Positions 23,901-36,364 of a stretch of 64,000 nucleotides of DNA are shown piece by piece. The translations under genes were made by a program, and so were the position numbers. The stretch covers positions 434,001 through 498,000 of the forward strand of contig JAHRBC010000008.1 in assembly GCA_022702545.1 (NCBI GenBank). The letters run 5' to 3'. Under the pieces are notes generated by a model. The model ran no database searches and was not told the origin of the DNA. It was given only the letters and a program-made list of their open reading frames with translations. Each line of letters begins with the position of its first letter. Positions within the stretch are counted from its first letter, which is position 1. This stretch comes from Phycomyces nitens (Eukaryota > Mucoromycota > Mucoromycetes > Mucorales > Phycomycetaceae).

Positions 23901-25207
23901 AGGCTCTAGAGGCACGCAAGTCTCATCAGCGTAACCAGACAGCCCTCGATTCCAAATTTGTTGGGTTCAGTAGCTTTGCAAACTCACGCACCAGCACGGA
24001 AACTGCGCCTTCAAGACGATCAGAATCAATGTATGATGGAGAGTCCATAATAACATCGCCACCCAATGCGCAAATCAGAGATGGCTTCCATAGCTCACGT
24101 ATGGCAGCCACCAGTGGGTTCCGGATGATGGGATCCAACATGGATGGCTATCCAGCAGGGCGCCCTGACGCAGGGATCGGAAGAGATGTAGAGGTATTCA
24201 AGACTGGAATGCTTCCACCTTACAGAGACCATGCAAATTCAAGCGTCAGTAACCCTTTTATTGATCCTGTTGATAACCCCTTTGAGGATGACTATGATAG
24301 TGCAAACAATGACAAGGCATATGTGATGGACGAAACCAGTTATCGCAACCGCAACCTTGGCCATCGTCAGAGTAGATCCCAGTCATCCTATTTTACTCAG
24401 GGTGGACAAAGAAGTGCAGGCGACCAGACGCCCTATGCAAGCAATATTTACAGCTGCGCAGAAGATTCAGTCATCAATGGGACGGTGAACAGCAGTGGCT
24501 TTACATGGATGACATCCCCCTATGGCCTCGAGTCTGCTTCCCACAGCCGAGCATTCTCAGTCGATTCGGTATTCCCAGCGGATGAGCCTATTGACCGTCG
24601 ATCCATACGATCCACACTCTCAACAACTTACTCCCTTGCCAGCTCTAGTCTCAGTGCCGATCCAGAAACATCGCTAGAGACTATCCAGGCAGGAGTCATT
24701 TACTCTCGAATGAACTCTAAAGACGCCTTGCAGCTCAGGGAAGAGCAAGAACAAGGTAGAAGAGCCGCGATGCATGGCAGAGTAGGTCTAAGGATCCCTA
24801 GATCGAGTGTACACGCCAGCTCTTCAAATGTTCATCCTAGTGCCAGCCAAGGCCCAGACATTAGTTCTGGGTTTTCGGCAGTGCTTCGTTCACGGCCAGT
24901 CCGTCCAGGTCTATCCCAATACTCTTCTTATTCTCATAATCGCTCCAACACTGTTGGTACAATGGACACCATTGCAACCACAAATAACGACCAGCCTCTT
25001 TCCTCTCACGACTTTTTCCCTCTTCTTCGCCAAGAGATCCGGCTCTATCTCGACACGGCCGACCTTGACTCTACCACTCGTGCCCAGGTCAAGGATCATC
25101 TCTTTCACATGTTTGGCAGCCGTGTGCACACTGATGATGAGACCCAGGCATATATCCATCAATGTATCGAAGAAACCACTCTTGAATATCTGGACCGAAC
25201 TGCCTAG
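20944..25207 (+). CDS. divergent chitin-synthase-like GT2 enzyme with DEK-C-like tail
   Basis: Exons 20944-21049, 21105-21617 and 21699-25207 give about 1,375 residues. The N-terminal membrane region (GLIWTAFARVCTLFVPDVLL, then RRAWREKIAICIIF) and the extracytoplasmic segment with a YVVLNGNVLDLTSYF stretch resemble class IV/V chitin synthases. GT2 features follow: PGNRGKRDS at about 493, VTDADTQV at about 546 and GEDR at about 733. The hallmark QRRRW is absent; the aligned position reads QIRSM at about 773, and CFTLYR reads GLVMYK. A 70-residue Ser/Asn/Pro-rich insertion (about 631-701) sits inside the catalytic domain. After several membrane helices comes a roughly 500-residue disordered Ser-rich region and a terminal DEK-C-like helical domain (about 1310-1375). 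Intron 1 is GC-AG (21050-21104). It may make chitin poorly, act as a regulatory paralogue, or use another substrate. Confidence 0.85.
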
Positions 25208-27242
25208 CTGCATCATCTGTGCTTATACCAACCTCTTTAAATACTCTTGTTTATTTTTGCTTTATTTTTCCCATTGTACAAACTATCTTTCATACATTTA
25301 CATTCTACTTCAGAAACAGAAAAAAAAGGGTACCCCTTGTTGCAAAAAAAAATATAAAGAGAAATGTTTCATGTAATGGAGTGCAAGCATAATTGTGTAT
25401 TTTGGATAGTTCACGATGGATCCGTAATGTAACTCAATTATTGCTTGCAATTTACATCCCAAATACATGTCTGCAATTTGTTTCCTAGACGACCGAGAAC
25501 AATGAAAATTATGTTTCCTAGAAATATCAGTGCATATGGTCCTAGTCAACTTTTGGACACGATCTTGAAATGCTGTCCTTTTTGATAATTATTTTTTTTT
25601 AAAAAGAAACATTTGGATTTCTTGGCATGCGTTGAATAATCATTTGGACAACAAGGTTATTATTTAGACAAATAATAAAGTTGGGAGACCTGAAATGGCT
25701 TAATTAAATGTGTAACAAGAAATCAAAATATAGCCCTAAAGCTGTACAACTTTAAGAGCTTTGTAGAACAATGAACAACAATGAATAGTCCAAGGCTTTC
25801 TATCATGGATGCGGGAATCACAGGATTTTCTTGGAAACTTGCTAGACAATGGACTAGTGCTGGCCAACAAAGATACTCTATTATTGGCTATTGGCTATTC
25901 TTATTGGCCAAAACATGATCAAACAACTGTACATTACTAATGTCCCTGCATGTCAAGAAACCCAAACACGACAAAATCCATGAATTTCTGATACGTATAG
26001 ATTATGCATCAAAGAATATGACAATTTGATTCTTGACTTGGTTGAATTGGCCATTTATATTTTATTTATTTATATTATTTATATTGTGGGTTTAATAGCA
26101 CTAGCCCGAATGACTGGTCAAGTGTTTTTGCACACCATGATTTCTGGTCATTTATTGTAATAAATCCGAGACTATCTTGGCAGAAATGTCGCGCCAAGAT
26201 TAGAATATCAATTGTATTCTTGACCCTATTGCCAATATGCAATATACAATCGCCAGTCTTGCTTCAATTTCCATGCCCTAGACAGCCAGGGAAGCAAGAG
26301 TGCCAATGAGCACAACGTCAAGCCAACTCGGCCACAGGTAATGATTTTTAAAATGTAGATTATCCTCAACTTTAATTTGTTTCAAATGTGACCTTTTTTT
26401 ATTTATTTTACAAGCCCAAAAAGTATAGCCCATATTTGGTGCGTAATGTCTTTAGAGATGCCCCATCAACCATAATCGAGTCTATTAATCACTGGTTGAT
26501 TTGTAATATACCATGGTAATCTTTTTTTTTCTTCTTAATTTCTAAGGTTGATTTAGAAAAGTCAACGTTTTGACAGGACAATTGTCGCAATTATTAAAAT
26601 GCCAATTGGTACATTTACAATTGGCATTTTTAATAAATACATTTATAAATCAGTATCAAGATGCCTTTTACTTTATTGTACAATCGACACTCTTTTTCTT
26701 CTTCTTTTTTCAAACCGACATTAAAACATTTATACAATTAAAAAAAGGGTATTGTACTATATATCCTGCAAACTCTGCAAATAGAACCACCTTGTATTCC
26801 TGACACAATCCACCCCATGTTAAACATGGCATTCCAGCCCAACTTATCCACTTGCGCACATTATTGATGCTACACTCTAGGTTTTTTTTATCCCAAAAAA
26901 AAGATCCTTTGGGTGCTTACAAGCCTTTGGGTTCTAGTCAATGCATATTGCTCAATTGACCTTTATTGGCTCTAATTAGCATTTGATACCAACCAACAAA
27001 AAAAAACTATGCTTAATATTCTGGCCATTTCATACACACAAGAAACAATTGCCTTTGCATAATTTAATTCAGTAATCTTTTCTTGATTTGTTGGCCTCCA
27101 AAAGATTTCAATAGCTTTCCATTTTTGGACTGTACCTGGCGGGGTATTGTGGCTTTCTTTCGTGTGGCTTGCCTAGATTATGTAAAATGTTGAAAGTCGT
27201 TCATCGAGACGATTAACCTGTCATAAACCCACCATCAATCCA
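25208..27242. other. intergenic region with one strong hairpin
   Basis: About 2 kb without a supported gene. It includes a long inverted repeat at 26591-26637 listed separately, AT homopolymers, and some moderately GC-rich text near 26220-26340 in which I recognise nothing. Confidence 0.55.
26591..26637. repeat. inverted repeat, stem-loop
   Basis: Arms of about 18 bases (TTATTAAAATGCCAATTG and its complement, with one extra T on the right arm) flank a 9-base spacer. The stem is nearly perfect and lies in noncoding DNA. Confidence 0.85.
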
Positions 27243-27391
27243 ATGGATCTCTTTCATTTACTAGGCAGCGGCGCAAGATTCAACAAGAATCGCTTCAAAG
27301 GCGATGTCCAGCTCTTTGAGGTTCGCCAAGCATCCAATTACTATACATATATATATATATAATATAAATGATGAATTTATGCTTACACTCG

Positions 27392-27430
<39 letters not shown>

Positions 27431-29648
27431 GGCTGCCACCGACTCTCAGCTCGTTGTAGCAAAAAAGAAAAACGAAACTGCAACAAATCCCGAATTGCGT
27501 GATAAACTTCTCGACGAAATCGACTTTTTCAAGACAACCCACACCGTCGTTGGAAATCCAACCAAACAAGCAAACAAGCCCAGTGCATCAGCAGCAGATT
27601 CACCAGGCAAGCAACGAATAATCACCATGGTCGATTGTGGACAATATTTGCTTATATTTTCTATTAGATCCCAACCGAGAAAGCACCACAATTTTCACCG
27701 TTGAAGAGGTTTGCCCATTTTATTTTTTTATATTTTTGTAAAGTGATTATATTTACAAAAGGTATTTTCTCTCTTTCTCTATCTTTCTAGGCAAAAGCAT
27801 TCCGCAAGGAATCTCAGATCCGCGTGTACGGCTCCGATGTTCCCAACCCATTCCGTACCTTTGAAGACCTGGCATCACCTCCTTACAATCTCAACCCAAC
27901 TCTCTACAGAAACTTGATGGAAAGCGAATACAAAACACCTACAGCTATTCAGATGCAATCTGTGCCTATTATGCTAAAGGGCCGCGACCTGATTGCATGT
28001 GCACCCACAGGTTCCGGTAAGACACTTGCCTACCTGCTTCCTCTCCTACAGGACCTGAAGAAGCCCGAAAAGACCGGATACCGTGCATTGATTATTGCAC
28101 CCACCCGAGAACTTGCACAGCAGATTGACCGTGAGATCCAAAAGTTGAGCGCAGGCACAAAGCTAAAGACTCGTGTGTTGGCAAAGTCAACATACGCTTC
28201 AAAGACACAGGCACCCAAAGAAAAGCAAAAGTTTGGTATGGGTTTTGGGATTTTGGTTGCTATAGAAGAATACTGTGGATGAGCTAATATGGCCCGGTGT
28301 AGATATCCTGATCAGTACACCCATGAGATTGGTTTATGGAATCAAGGAAAAGGAGATTGACTTGACAAAGTAAGATTCTTTACAAAAAGTATTGTCACCA
28401 AAATACTCATTTCTCTTAAAGTGTTCGCCACTTGGTTCTTGATGAAGCAGACAAGTTGTTGGATTTGGGATTCTTGGAACAGACAGATGAGATCTTTGCC
28501 GCCTGTTCTGCACCAACCGTAAGAAAATCGCTCTTTAGTGCCACATTCTCGTCCACAGTCGAACAATTGGCCAAGACTGTCATGAGAGACCCCCTTAGAG
28601 TTGTGGTTGGTACAAAGTAAGTGCTGTCTTTTTATTTATTTATATGGGTTTCTAATTCAATATCTGTCATCAGGAACGCAGCAACCGACACAATTGACCA
28701 AAAGTTGCTCTTTACTGGCACTGAGGCAGGAAAGATGGTTGCTTTGCGCCAATTCATTCAGAATGGCATCAAGCCTCCTGTTCTGATCTTTGTTCAATCA
28801 ATTGATCGTGCAAAGGAGCTCTTTAGAGAGCTTGTATATGAGGGTATCAATGTAGAAGTCATTCATTCCGAAAGAACCAAATTACAGGTGAGTATAAAGG
28901 ATTGCTTAGAGAGGATCTAAATATTGTTTGTTATCTAGCGTGACAATATCATTGACCAGTTCCGTGTGGGAAAGATCTGGGTGCTTATTGCTACCGAGCT
29001 AATGGCACGCGGTTTGGATTTCAAGGGAGTCAATCTTGTAATCAACTATGATATCCCAAGAAGTGTTGCTAGTTATATTCACAGAATTGGTGGGTCTGAT
29101 ATATATATTATCTCGAATGATTTAGGCATGACTAACAAAATGTTGTATAGGTCGTACTGGTCGTGCTGGTCGTCAAGGTGAGGCTATAACCTACTACACA
29201 AAGGACGATATGGACTATATGCGAAGGTAAGACGAATATACCATGAAATACAAGCCAATTGACACGTCTGTAGTATCGTAAATGTCATGAAGGAGTCTGG
29301 ATGTGATGTGCCAGAATGGATGCTCAAGCTCAAGAAACAAAGGTTTGTGAATGGTAATAATGAAAAAAAGGTACTCATCAGAATATATATATACATATAG
29401 TCGCAAGGGAATGAACAAACTGAGAAAGGCAGGCGCAGAGCGTGAACAGATTGACACAATGCCAAGATATGACAAGAAGCGTATTGCACACAAAAAGTAA
29501 GTCTGGTGCCTTGATGGTCAGAGTGGTTGCTGACGCGAACATTAGGGAAATGATCGACGCCTCCAAGAAGCGAAAAGAGAAGGAGCTGGAGGAAGGTGGA
29601 GAGGCCCCAAAAGCAAAAAAGGTCAAGAAGGCCAAAGCAACAGCATAG
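27243..29648 (+). CDS. ROK1: DEAD-box RNA helicase ROK1/DDX52
   Basis: Twelve exons (27243-27320, 27432-27606, 27668-27708, 27791-28235, 28303-28369, 28422-28616, 28674-28887, 28939-29089, 29151-29226, 29274-29342, 29401-29496, 29546-29648) give 569 residues. ROK1 acts in the nucleolus in 18S rRNA processing of the small-subunit processome. Visible helicase motifs are the Q motif (TPTAIQMQ), [25 protein letters not shown] in [11 protein letters not shown] in LFSATF, and [13 protein letters not shown]. The N-terminal [17 protein letters not shown] and the pre-helicase segment [21 protein letters not shown] are typical of this subfamily, as is the lysine-rich tail. Intron 2 begins GCAAGC (27607) and is the only reading that keeps phase into the conserved [13 protein letters not shown] segment. 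Intron 1 carries a CA/TA microsatellite close to its acceptor. Confidence 0.95.
27391..27431. repeat. (CA)n(TA)n microsatellite inside ROK1 intron 1
   Basis: A CA dinucleotide array passes directly into a TA array that ends at the TATAG acceptor of the intron, so length changes would move the branch point relative to the acceptor. Confidence 0.8.
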
Positions 29649-29882
29649 AGACATTATAGCATTTGTATTGTTTAATTATTATTATTCTTCTTCTTCATAA
29701 ATATCCAAGCCTTGTGGACAAAATATCAAATTTTCTGTACATTTTTTTGTAGCCAAATATTATTGTCTAACCTCACCTTGCTTTTGGGCATTGGAACTAA
29801 ATATACATGTATATACACATATAAAGTTTATAAGCCTTGATATTTTTTTTAAATTGCATCTTTCATCTCTCAAAACACTCCA

Positions 29883-30272
29883 ATGCCCCCTAACAACAGA
29901 AGGCGTAGTATCTGGAACAAGCTTACCAGATACATCATTGCTACAAAAAATCGTTGGAAGTGGAAGTTTTGGAGAAGACGCAATCGACCAATCGACATTA
30001 ATCCGGCCAATCTCATCATCCCTGTGTCAAATCAGTTTATTGAAGTTTGGAGAACTATAGGACCGAGCAAACTCCAGGCGTACATCATGTTATTCTTATT
30101 TCCATTTGTATTGATAGCGTTTGTCTATGCGCTTTATCAGCTAGGCAGGATCATTACATTGGTAGGGATAATAGTCCATGGCATTGATGATGTTGTCAGA
30201 GGTGGTGGTGGTGCTGTTTACAAACTGCTTGAGATTGTCAATAAAGTGTTTGGTATAAACCTGCTTCTTTAA
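29883..30272 (+). CDS. small basic membrane protein of unknown function
   Basis: A single exon of 129 residues starts at the first ATG after a C-rich leader, about 235 bp beyond ROK1. The N-terminal 40 residues are strongly basic and tryptophan-rich (RRRSIWNKLTR, NRWKWKFWRRRNRP). One clear hydrophobic segment (about residues 67-90) follows, then a second, amphipathic stretch with a Gly run (RGGGGAVYKLLEIVNKVF). The positive N-terminus predicts a cytosolic or matrix-facing side. I do not recognise a family. Confidence 0.6.
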   Translation: MPPNNRRRSIWNKLTRYIIATKNRWKWKFWRRRNRPIDINPANLIIPVSNQFIEVWRTIGPSKLQAYIMLFLFPFVLIAFVYALYQLGRIITLVGIIVHGIDDVVRGGGGAVYKLLEIVNKVFGINLLL

Positions 30273-31135
30273 ACCGTGACAATCTATTTTTTATTCATTT
30301 TTTCATTTTTTTTATTTGTATAAATACGACATAAAAATCCGTGATGATTTATGCGATGTTCGAAATCGCAAGTTTTGTATCTATAAATAGAATCACAATA
30401 AAATTATATCAGTGTTACGGACTCGATCCATTGTTTTGTTTGGATCTCTGGCAATGGTGATCAATATGCCCTTGATTGTTTGATCCCACGGTGATGAGAT
30501 GGAAGTGGTGATTACTGTAGCCTAGAAAAGGAAATCCCAGGATAATCTCTATAGTTATGATCAACAAGGAAATTCGGATTCTGTAAATATTGCAAATGTG
30601 CTCTCAATAATAGATGATTGTTCAATCTTGCGCCATAATCATAATCACATCTAGCTATCGAATCCAATGCGATCCAATGCCAATTCCCATGTATGCAAAT
30701 GTAAGCTAGATCATTTCAGAAAAAAAATATAAAGGGTTGAATTCATCAATTGAAGGGATTCAGAGCCTTGGTAGTTCTATCCCTGGGTGTTTTATGAAAT
30801 ACATAAATACATATGTATATTTATATGTATATGTATATGTATTTATTAATCGCAAAGGTTAAATATAAAAAGGGTATATTTATATAGCATCAAAACTACT
30901 AAAAATAAAAATGACAATAGGTATTCAAATGAGTACGGCATCATTGTCATTGCTCGTACTTGTCTAAAGGATGTGTAAAATGGTTTTGCTGGTTATGGCT
31001 GGGAGCCCTGAGTGCCTGTTGTTTTCTTTTTTGGTTGGTGCATATGCGTGTATATGAAGAGTGTGTTTGAGATGCCACGATGAATATTTTAATTTAAGCT
31101 GCGGCAAATTTCTGATCTGTTTTGCTGTTTTGCTG
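30273..31135. other. intergenic region, convergent gene ends
   Basis: Lies between the 3' end of the 129-residue protein gene and the 3' end of the minus-strand HIG1-like gene. It contains a TATATG-like run near 30810-30845 and no supported gene. Confidence 0.6.
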
Positions 31136-31589
31136 TTATGTGTATCGACTGTGGACAAATGTAGGTAGAGGTGTTCGGTTGATAGAAATAGAGCCAGGTG
31201 TATTGTTCAGCAATCGTAAATGTTGTAATGGTCTATTGGCATGCGATGCCCCTGACTTGTACATTGATGGCAAGCGCTGTCGTGAGACAAGCAGACCTCG
31301 AACGCCTTGAAGATATTATTTAGTTTGGGTAGATAGGATATTAATAATGTCAACTTACTCATCCATGCCGCTACTGACATTGCTGATCCTGCCATGCATT
31401 GGGAAAAGAGTCGCATGTACGTACGCTGTCCATAGCTATGTATGCTGTTAGTAATTGGCATATTTGGCTATAAATCCAAACATACCCAAATATATTTGCT
31501 GTTCCAAATGCAATGCCAACACAGAGCCCAAAGGTGCCAAACAGTGCCTTTTGCCTGACGGTTGTGAATTTCGAGTCATCTTTGGTCAT
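31136..31589 (-). CDS. small membrane protein, HIG1-domain-like
   Basis: Three minus-strand exons (31486-31589, 31359-31444, 31136-31305) join in phase to 119 residues, start ATG at 31589 and stop TAA at 31136. Residues about 15-36 (ALFGTFGLCVGIAFGTANIFG) and about 47-63 (CMAGSAMSVAAWM) are hydrophobic, with a short basic loop YGQRTYMRLFSQ between. This two-helix hairpin with an R-rich loop resembles the HIG1 domain of mitochondrial Rcf1/Rcf2-type respiratory supercomplex factors, but the match is loose and the usual QG residues of the second helix are changed. The last 55 residues are basic and unlike anything I know. The introns have good GT-AG ends. Confidence 0.65.
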
Positions 31590-32489
31590 CTTATTATAAT
31601 TATTATTATCGAAAGCAGGAGAATGAAATAAAGAGGCTTCAAACTCGCCTCCACCCTTTTTGTCACAGTAACGGCGTAGTCACACAATTTATGATTTTGA
31701 GACACAGTCCAGAGGTCTTGGCTTTCTCCAATCCAAGCTGATTGGGTAGAGACCATTTGTATTTTCTAGATCGTAAAGAGGTGTACGAGAACCGCAGCTC
31801 AATGGTATCTTTATTCGAGTCTATTTAATAGAATGGCTGCGGTTAAGTATGCTTGATGGCTTGGTAGTCAATTAAAGGTTTTTTTTTTAAAAAAAAAAGA
31901 TGTTTAAGAGTGGAAAACTGGTAGGAACCATTACTACTCGCCAAATAATATAGGGATATTATAAAGCCAATTGTATATTGTCTATCAATTCATGAATATA
32001 TATTACCTGAATAACTGGGCTAATCAATCAAGTCTATTGCACGATTACTAATAATCTATCAATCTCGGTTCCAAGCTGCTTGTTTGAATAAAAATAATAA
32101 TAAAGTTCATGGAACCATCATCAATGACAAAATTCCTCGGCATTGTTGTAAAATGTTCCAGTCAGCAAATTTATATATATCATTAGACAGCATCGCTAGT
32201 AAGATCGGCTATAAAGACACTCTAGATAGAATTGTAATCGACTCAAAACACATCAATTGGCAGCCTCTTGGTAATAGCAGGAATACCAGCTTATAATGGC
32301 TGCCTTTTTGATACACGTATAATCAACTAGTCTTATGGCTTTCAAGTATCCAAATCACCATTCTTATTTCTGTTAATGCTCCAAATCACAAAAGTCACAA
32401 TATAAAATCCCTGGTCGCACAAGCACGACAATGACGCCTGGGCACTGCCAAGGTAATTCCATTTCCCGTTTCTTTATAGAAAGCACACC
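31590..32489. other. divergent intergenic region
   Basis: Shared upstream region of the minus-strand HIG1-like gene and the plus-strand coronin gene. A 9-bp inverted repeat (AACCGCAGC at 31790 with its complement at 31836) spans a 37-base loop. No gene was seen. Confidence 0.55.
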
Positions 32490-35400
32490 ATGAGCAAACG
32501 GTTCCAGCATCTCAATAAATACAGAAACTCTGTTGGCAAGGTGGCCAACAAAGAGGTAATTGGGTGTCTGTCCTAAAACGTCTTATTAACTCCCGAGATC
32601 CCCTGTGGTTGTGTGGCTAATAATAAAGGCATGGTATGCTGATTTGACTTTGGGATCATCCCCATCAGATCACTGCAATCTCATCCAAGCAAGTCATCGC
32701 TGGATAGCCGTCAAATGGACAGGAAGTAAAGTATCTTGGTTCTTGGAAAATAGACAGCCATTGACTAGATATGTGTGTGTATGGCAGACGGTGGATCCAT
32801 GGGACTTTTGCCACTTGACCAGCCTGGGAAAGGATGTTCCAACAAAGCACATGTCTTTCATGCCCATGCCGCAGCAGTGTCTGACTGGTGCTTCTCTGAC
32901 TTTGACGACAATCTGCTGGCAACCGGTGGTGAAGATGGACTGGTAAAGATACAATAGATAGAGAAAGCTAGCTGATCCTAAGTCCCCTAATCCCCCATAA
33001 AGGTCAAACTGTGGAAGATACCCCAAGAGGATCCAACTCCTGTCTGTCTGTCTTCTTTGACAGTACCCTCGAGACGCGTCGATCTTGTCAGGTTCCATCC
33101 CACGGCTGACCAAGTAAGTGGTACGGTTGCCATGGACTTTCAATTCATAGTTTGCCCTAGATTGTAACTACACTTGGAAATGATGGAAAGAAGGTTTGCA
33201 TATGGGATGTCGAAAAGTCCAGTCGTGCATTTGAAGTAGACACCACAAACCCCTTTCATTCCTTTTCATGGAAAGGCGATGGGGCTCTTCTTGGCACATC
33301 GTCAAAGGGAGCAGTTCAAGTGTGGGATCCCAGGGCCCAGGACAAGGCGGTGGCGGTGAGTGTACAACCTTTGATGGCTGATGAGTCTAAATGTGCCTTG
33401 TTAGTCTGGTAGTGGCCATGAAGGCATCAAGGGATCTCGGGTGGTTTGGCTAGGTGACTCAAACTCGATCTTTACAGTTGGAATGAACAAGGTAAGGCAA
33501 ACTGCATGCCAAGTACTACACCATCTAAGCCCATTTGGTTCCTAGATCCGTAACAGACAATACGCATTGTGGGACGTGCGTAATATGTCAACCCCATTGA
33601 AGATGACCATGTTTGATTCTTCTACAGGCGTCATCATTCCACTCTATGATGAGGACACAGAGACGATGTATATGATGGGCAGAGGAGACTCCACAGTTCG
33701 ATCTCTTCAGCTGTCTGATGTCCAGACCACCCCTTCCATTGCAGAGAACATGGCATGTGGCACAAATACGTCTATTTATGGTGCAGCATTGCTTCCAAAG
33801 CAATCTTTGAATGTAATGCATGCAGAGGTTGCTAGAGTTCTGGCTGTCACTGAGAATGCAGTTCTGCCAATCTCATTTGAAATCCCCAGAAAGGTAGGTT
33901 CAGAATAGCCCATGAATTTATAGCGTGTCAACCCAGCCTTTTTTTTCTTTTTTTTTCTTTGCAGCAATATCTAGATTTTCACGAGGAACTCTTCCCAGAC
34001 ACAAAGGGAAACTGTAAGTGGAGATAATACAGTTGCCATTTATAGAAATATCTGTTTATGCATGTTCCCATAGTGCCTGCCCTCTCGGGTTCAGAATGGA
34101 TAGATGGCAAGAATGCTCAAGTGGCCAAGGTGTCCTTGGACCCATCAAAACACACAACCAAGGCTCCAAAGGCCAATGTCTCTACAGAGCCCACACCACA
34201 GCCCTTGAGGTCTATTGAGCCAAGTATCACCAAGCCAATTGCCCAGTCCCCAGCTAGCCAAACCAAGGCTGCCAATTCTTCCAAGAGCACCACTCTCCCT
34301 GAACCAGCTTTGCCAATTAATGCCCTCAAAAGTTCTGAATCCCAACAAGAACCTGCTAAACCTAAAGCTACCCCCAAATATGGCTCAACCCATACGTCTG
34401 CTTACAAATACATTTCTGGAAAGGTCTATCATCCCAGTACTCACTTTGAAGACCTCAGAGGGCTCAGTTTTGACAAGAGTGGCGAGGTTGATTTGATAAA
34501 GGTAAATAAAAGGGTGGTTAGAGTATTCACTAACAATTGGCACTCACCCCCCCTCCCAGACAAATGGCAAGTTTATTGCCGTACCTATTTCAGGACCAGG
34601 TGGCCGTGTTGCTGTCATTGCAGCCAACAAGCCTGGAAGATTGCCTACGCATGTTCCCTGTGTCTTGTGCGGTTCAGAAGTAACAAACTTTCAATTCAAT
34701 CCCTTTAATGAACATACCTTGGCAACAGGTAATTGAGGGAAATATTTCTATATATTAAAAAGGGCATTAATAGGGAGTAGTATCTAACACTTTTATAATC
34801 TAGTCTCTGAAGACAACAAGATTCGCATATGGACTATTCCAGAGGGCGGACTTGAAGAAGACCTAGGAGAGCCAACCGCGGTGCTGGGCAGTAAGTCTTG
34901 GCATCAAATACTTGCTAAATATACTGACAAGCCTTGTACATTGGCAGCCAATTCAATGGACAAGATCAGTCTGCTCGAATATCACCCCAACGCTGATAAT
35001 ATTCTACTGACGGTGTCTAGTGACATTTCAAATCCCACAATTCGTATTTGGGACGTTTTGGAGAAGAAGGAAAAGATCGTCTTGACAGGCATGCACCCTG
35101 ATATCATCTTTAGTTGTGCATGGAGCCCTGACGGCTCAAAAATTGCGACTGTGGCAAGGGATAAGAATATTCGCATTCTGGATGCCCGTACAGGAAATGT
35201 TCTGTCTAAAGGACCTGCGCATGATGGTGCCCGTCCTTCAAGACTTGTTTGGCTCGGTGACACTGGTAGAATTGCAAGCATTGGGTTCGGTAGAGGGTCC
35301 ATGCGAGAGATTCTATTGTTTGATACACTAGACCTTTCGCATATTGTGAAAAAGAACAATATCGACGTGTCCCCGAGTGTTATGAGTGTCCACTATGACC

Positions 35401-36219
35401 CAGACTGCCGTGTTCTCTATGTGGCAGGAAAGGTACACATTTATAAAAGTAATTAAATTTAACCTAATTATTATTGACTCGCTGTACATAGGGTGATCGT
35501 ACTATCCACACTTATGAACTTGAAGATGATGACACATTAAAGCCACTTGAAAAGATTGAATCTGGTACATTGCAACAGGGCTTTGCCTTTTTCCCAAAGA
35601 CCCATTGTAACGTCCGAGAGACCGAGATTGGAAAGTTCTATCGCCTTACACCCAACTCTATCGAAGTTGTTGGTGTCCGGATCCCCAGATCTAGAGTAAG
35701 TGGATTCCGAATGGCATTTGCATATTTCATTCGAAACGAGACATTAAATATACTATATACTTTTTTATTTAAGCCCGAGTACTTTCAAGACGATATCTTT
35801 ATCGACACATTGGACATTGGACACCCTTCTCAGGATGCAGCAAGTTGGTTTGCTGGAGAAAACAAAGATTTGAAAAGAATATCCCTCAAACCAGAGGATA
35901 TGACACCTCGTAAGCAGGAATATATAATAGCCATGAGAATCTTTCTAATGATCTTTTATAGTCTCGGTGGCACCTCCACCACCACAACAAGCAAAGGCAA
36001 AGGAGAAATTTGAGATGGGTAAAAAGGCGGTAACCGAAGATCAGCGCAGACAAGAGTTGATGGACCGAATGTTCTCGTCTGCTAAAGAAGTAGACACCAC
36101 TGAAGAGAAGCCTGTGGATAAAAGTGAGCAAGAAGTTGCCGACGATGAATGGGTATGAAGGTTTGAAAAAATCATCGTTATTCTTAATCTCACGATTTAA
36201 TTTCTCCTAGGATGATTAA
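32490..36219 (+). CDS. coronin-7-type double beta-propeller actin regulator
   Basis: Sixteen exons (32490-32555, 32629-32725, 32788-32942, 33003-33113, 33161-33355, 33405-33491, 33546-33893, 33965-34013, 34074-34501, 34560-34728, 34804-34890, 34948-35432, 35492-35695, 35774-35909, 35962-36152, 36211-36219) give about 938 residues, the size of coronin-7/POD-1 proteins. Two coronin units are visible: each starts with the family N-terminus (KRFQHLNKYRNS; STHFEDLRGLSFD), runs through WD repeats (for example LLATGGEDGLVKLW, TVSEDNKIRIW, AWSPDGSKIATVARD) and ends with the coronin extension. A Pro/Ser/Thr/Lys-rich linker separates them. The protein ends in an acidic tail containing Trp (ADDEWDD), as in coronin-7, where the acidic end contacts Arp2/3. 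It should act in actin dynamics or Golgi traffic. All introns are GT-AG. Confidence 0.93.
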
Positions 36220-36364
36220 CGCGTTCCATACTACAAGACCATGGGTCAATGTACCATTTTATTATCACAATACTATACATTTTCTGTTGTTTAGCGTATA
36301 TTTGCCAGCCAAGAAGAATGAATAGTCTTAGACTAGTCAACCCATAAATGTTTGCTTCTGATTA

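Noticed and set aside
31789..31845. tRNA-like hairpin
   Set aside because: The inverted repeat lacks A and B box sequences and a cloverleaf; it is only a 9-bp stem with a long loop.
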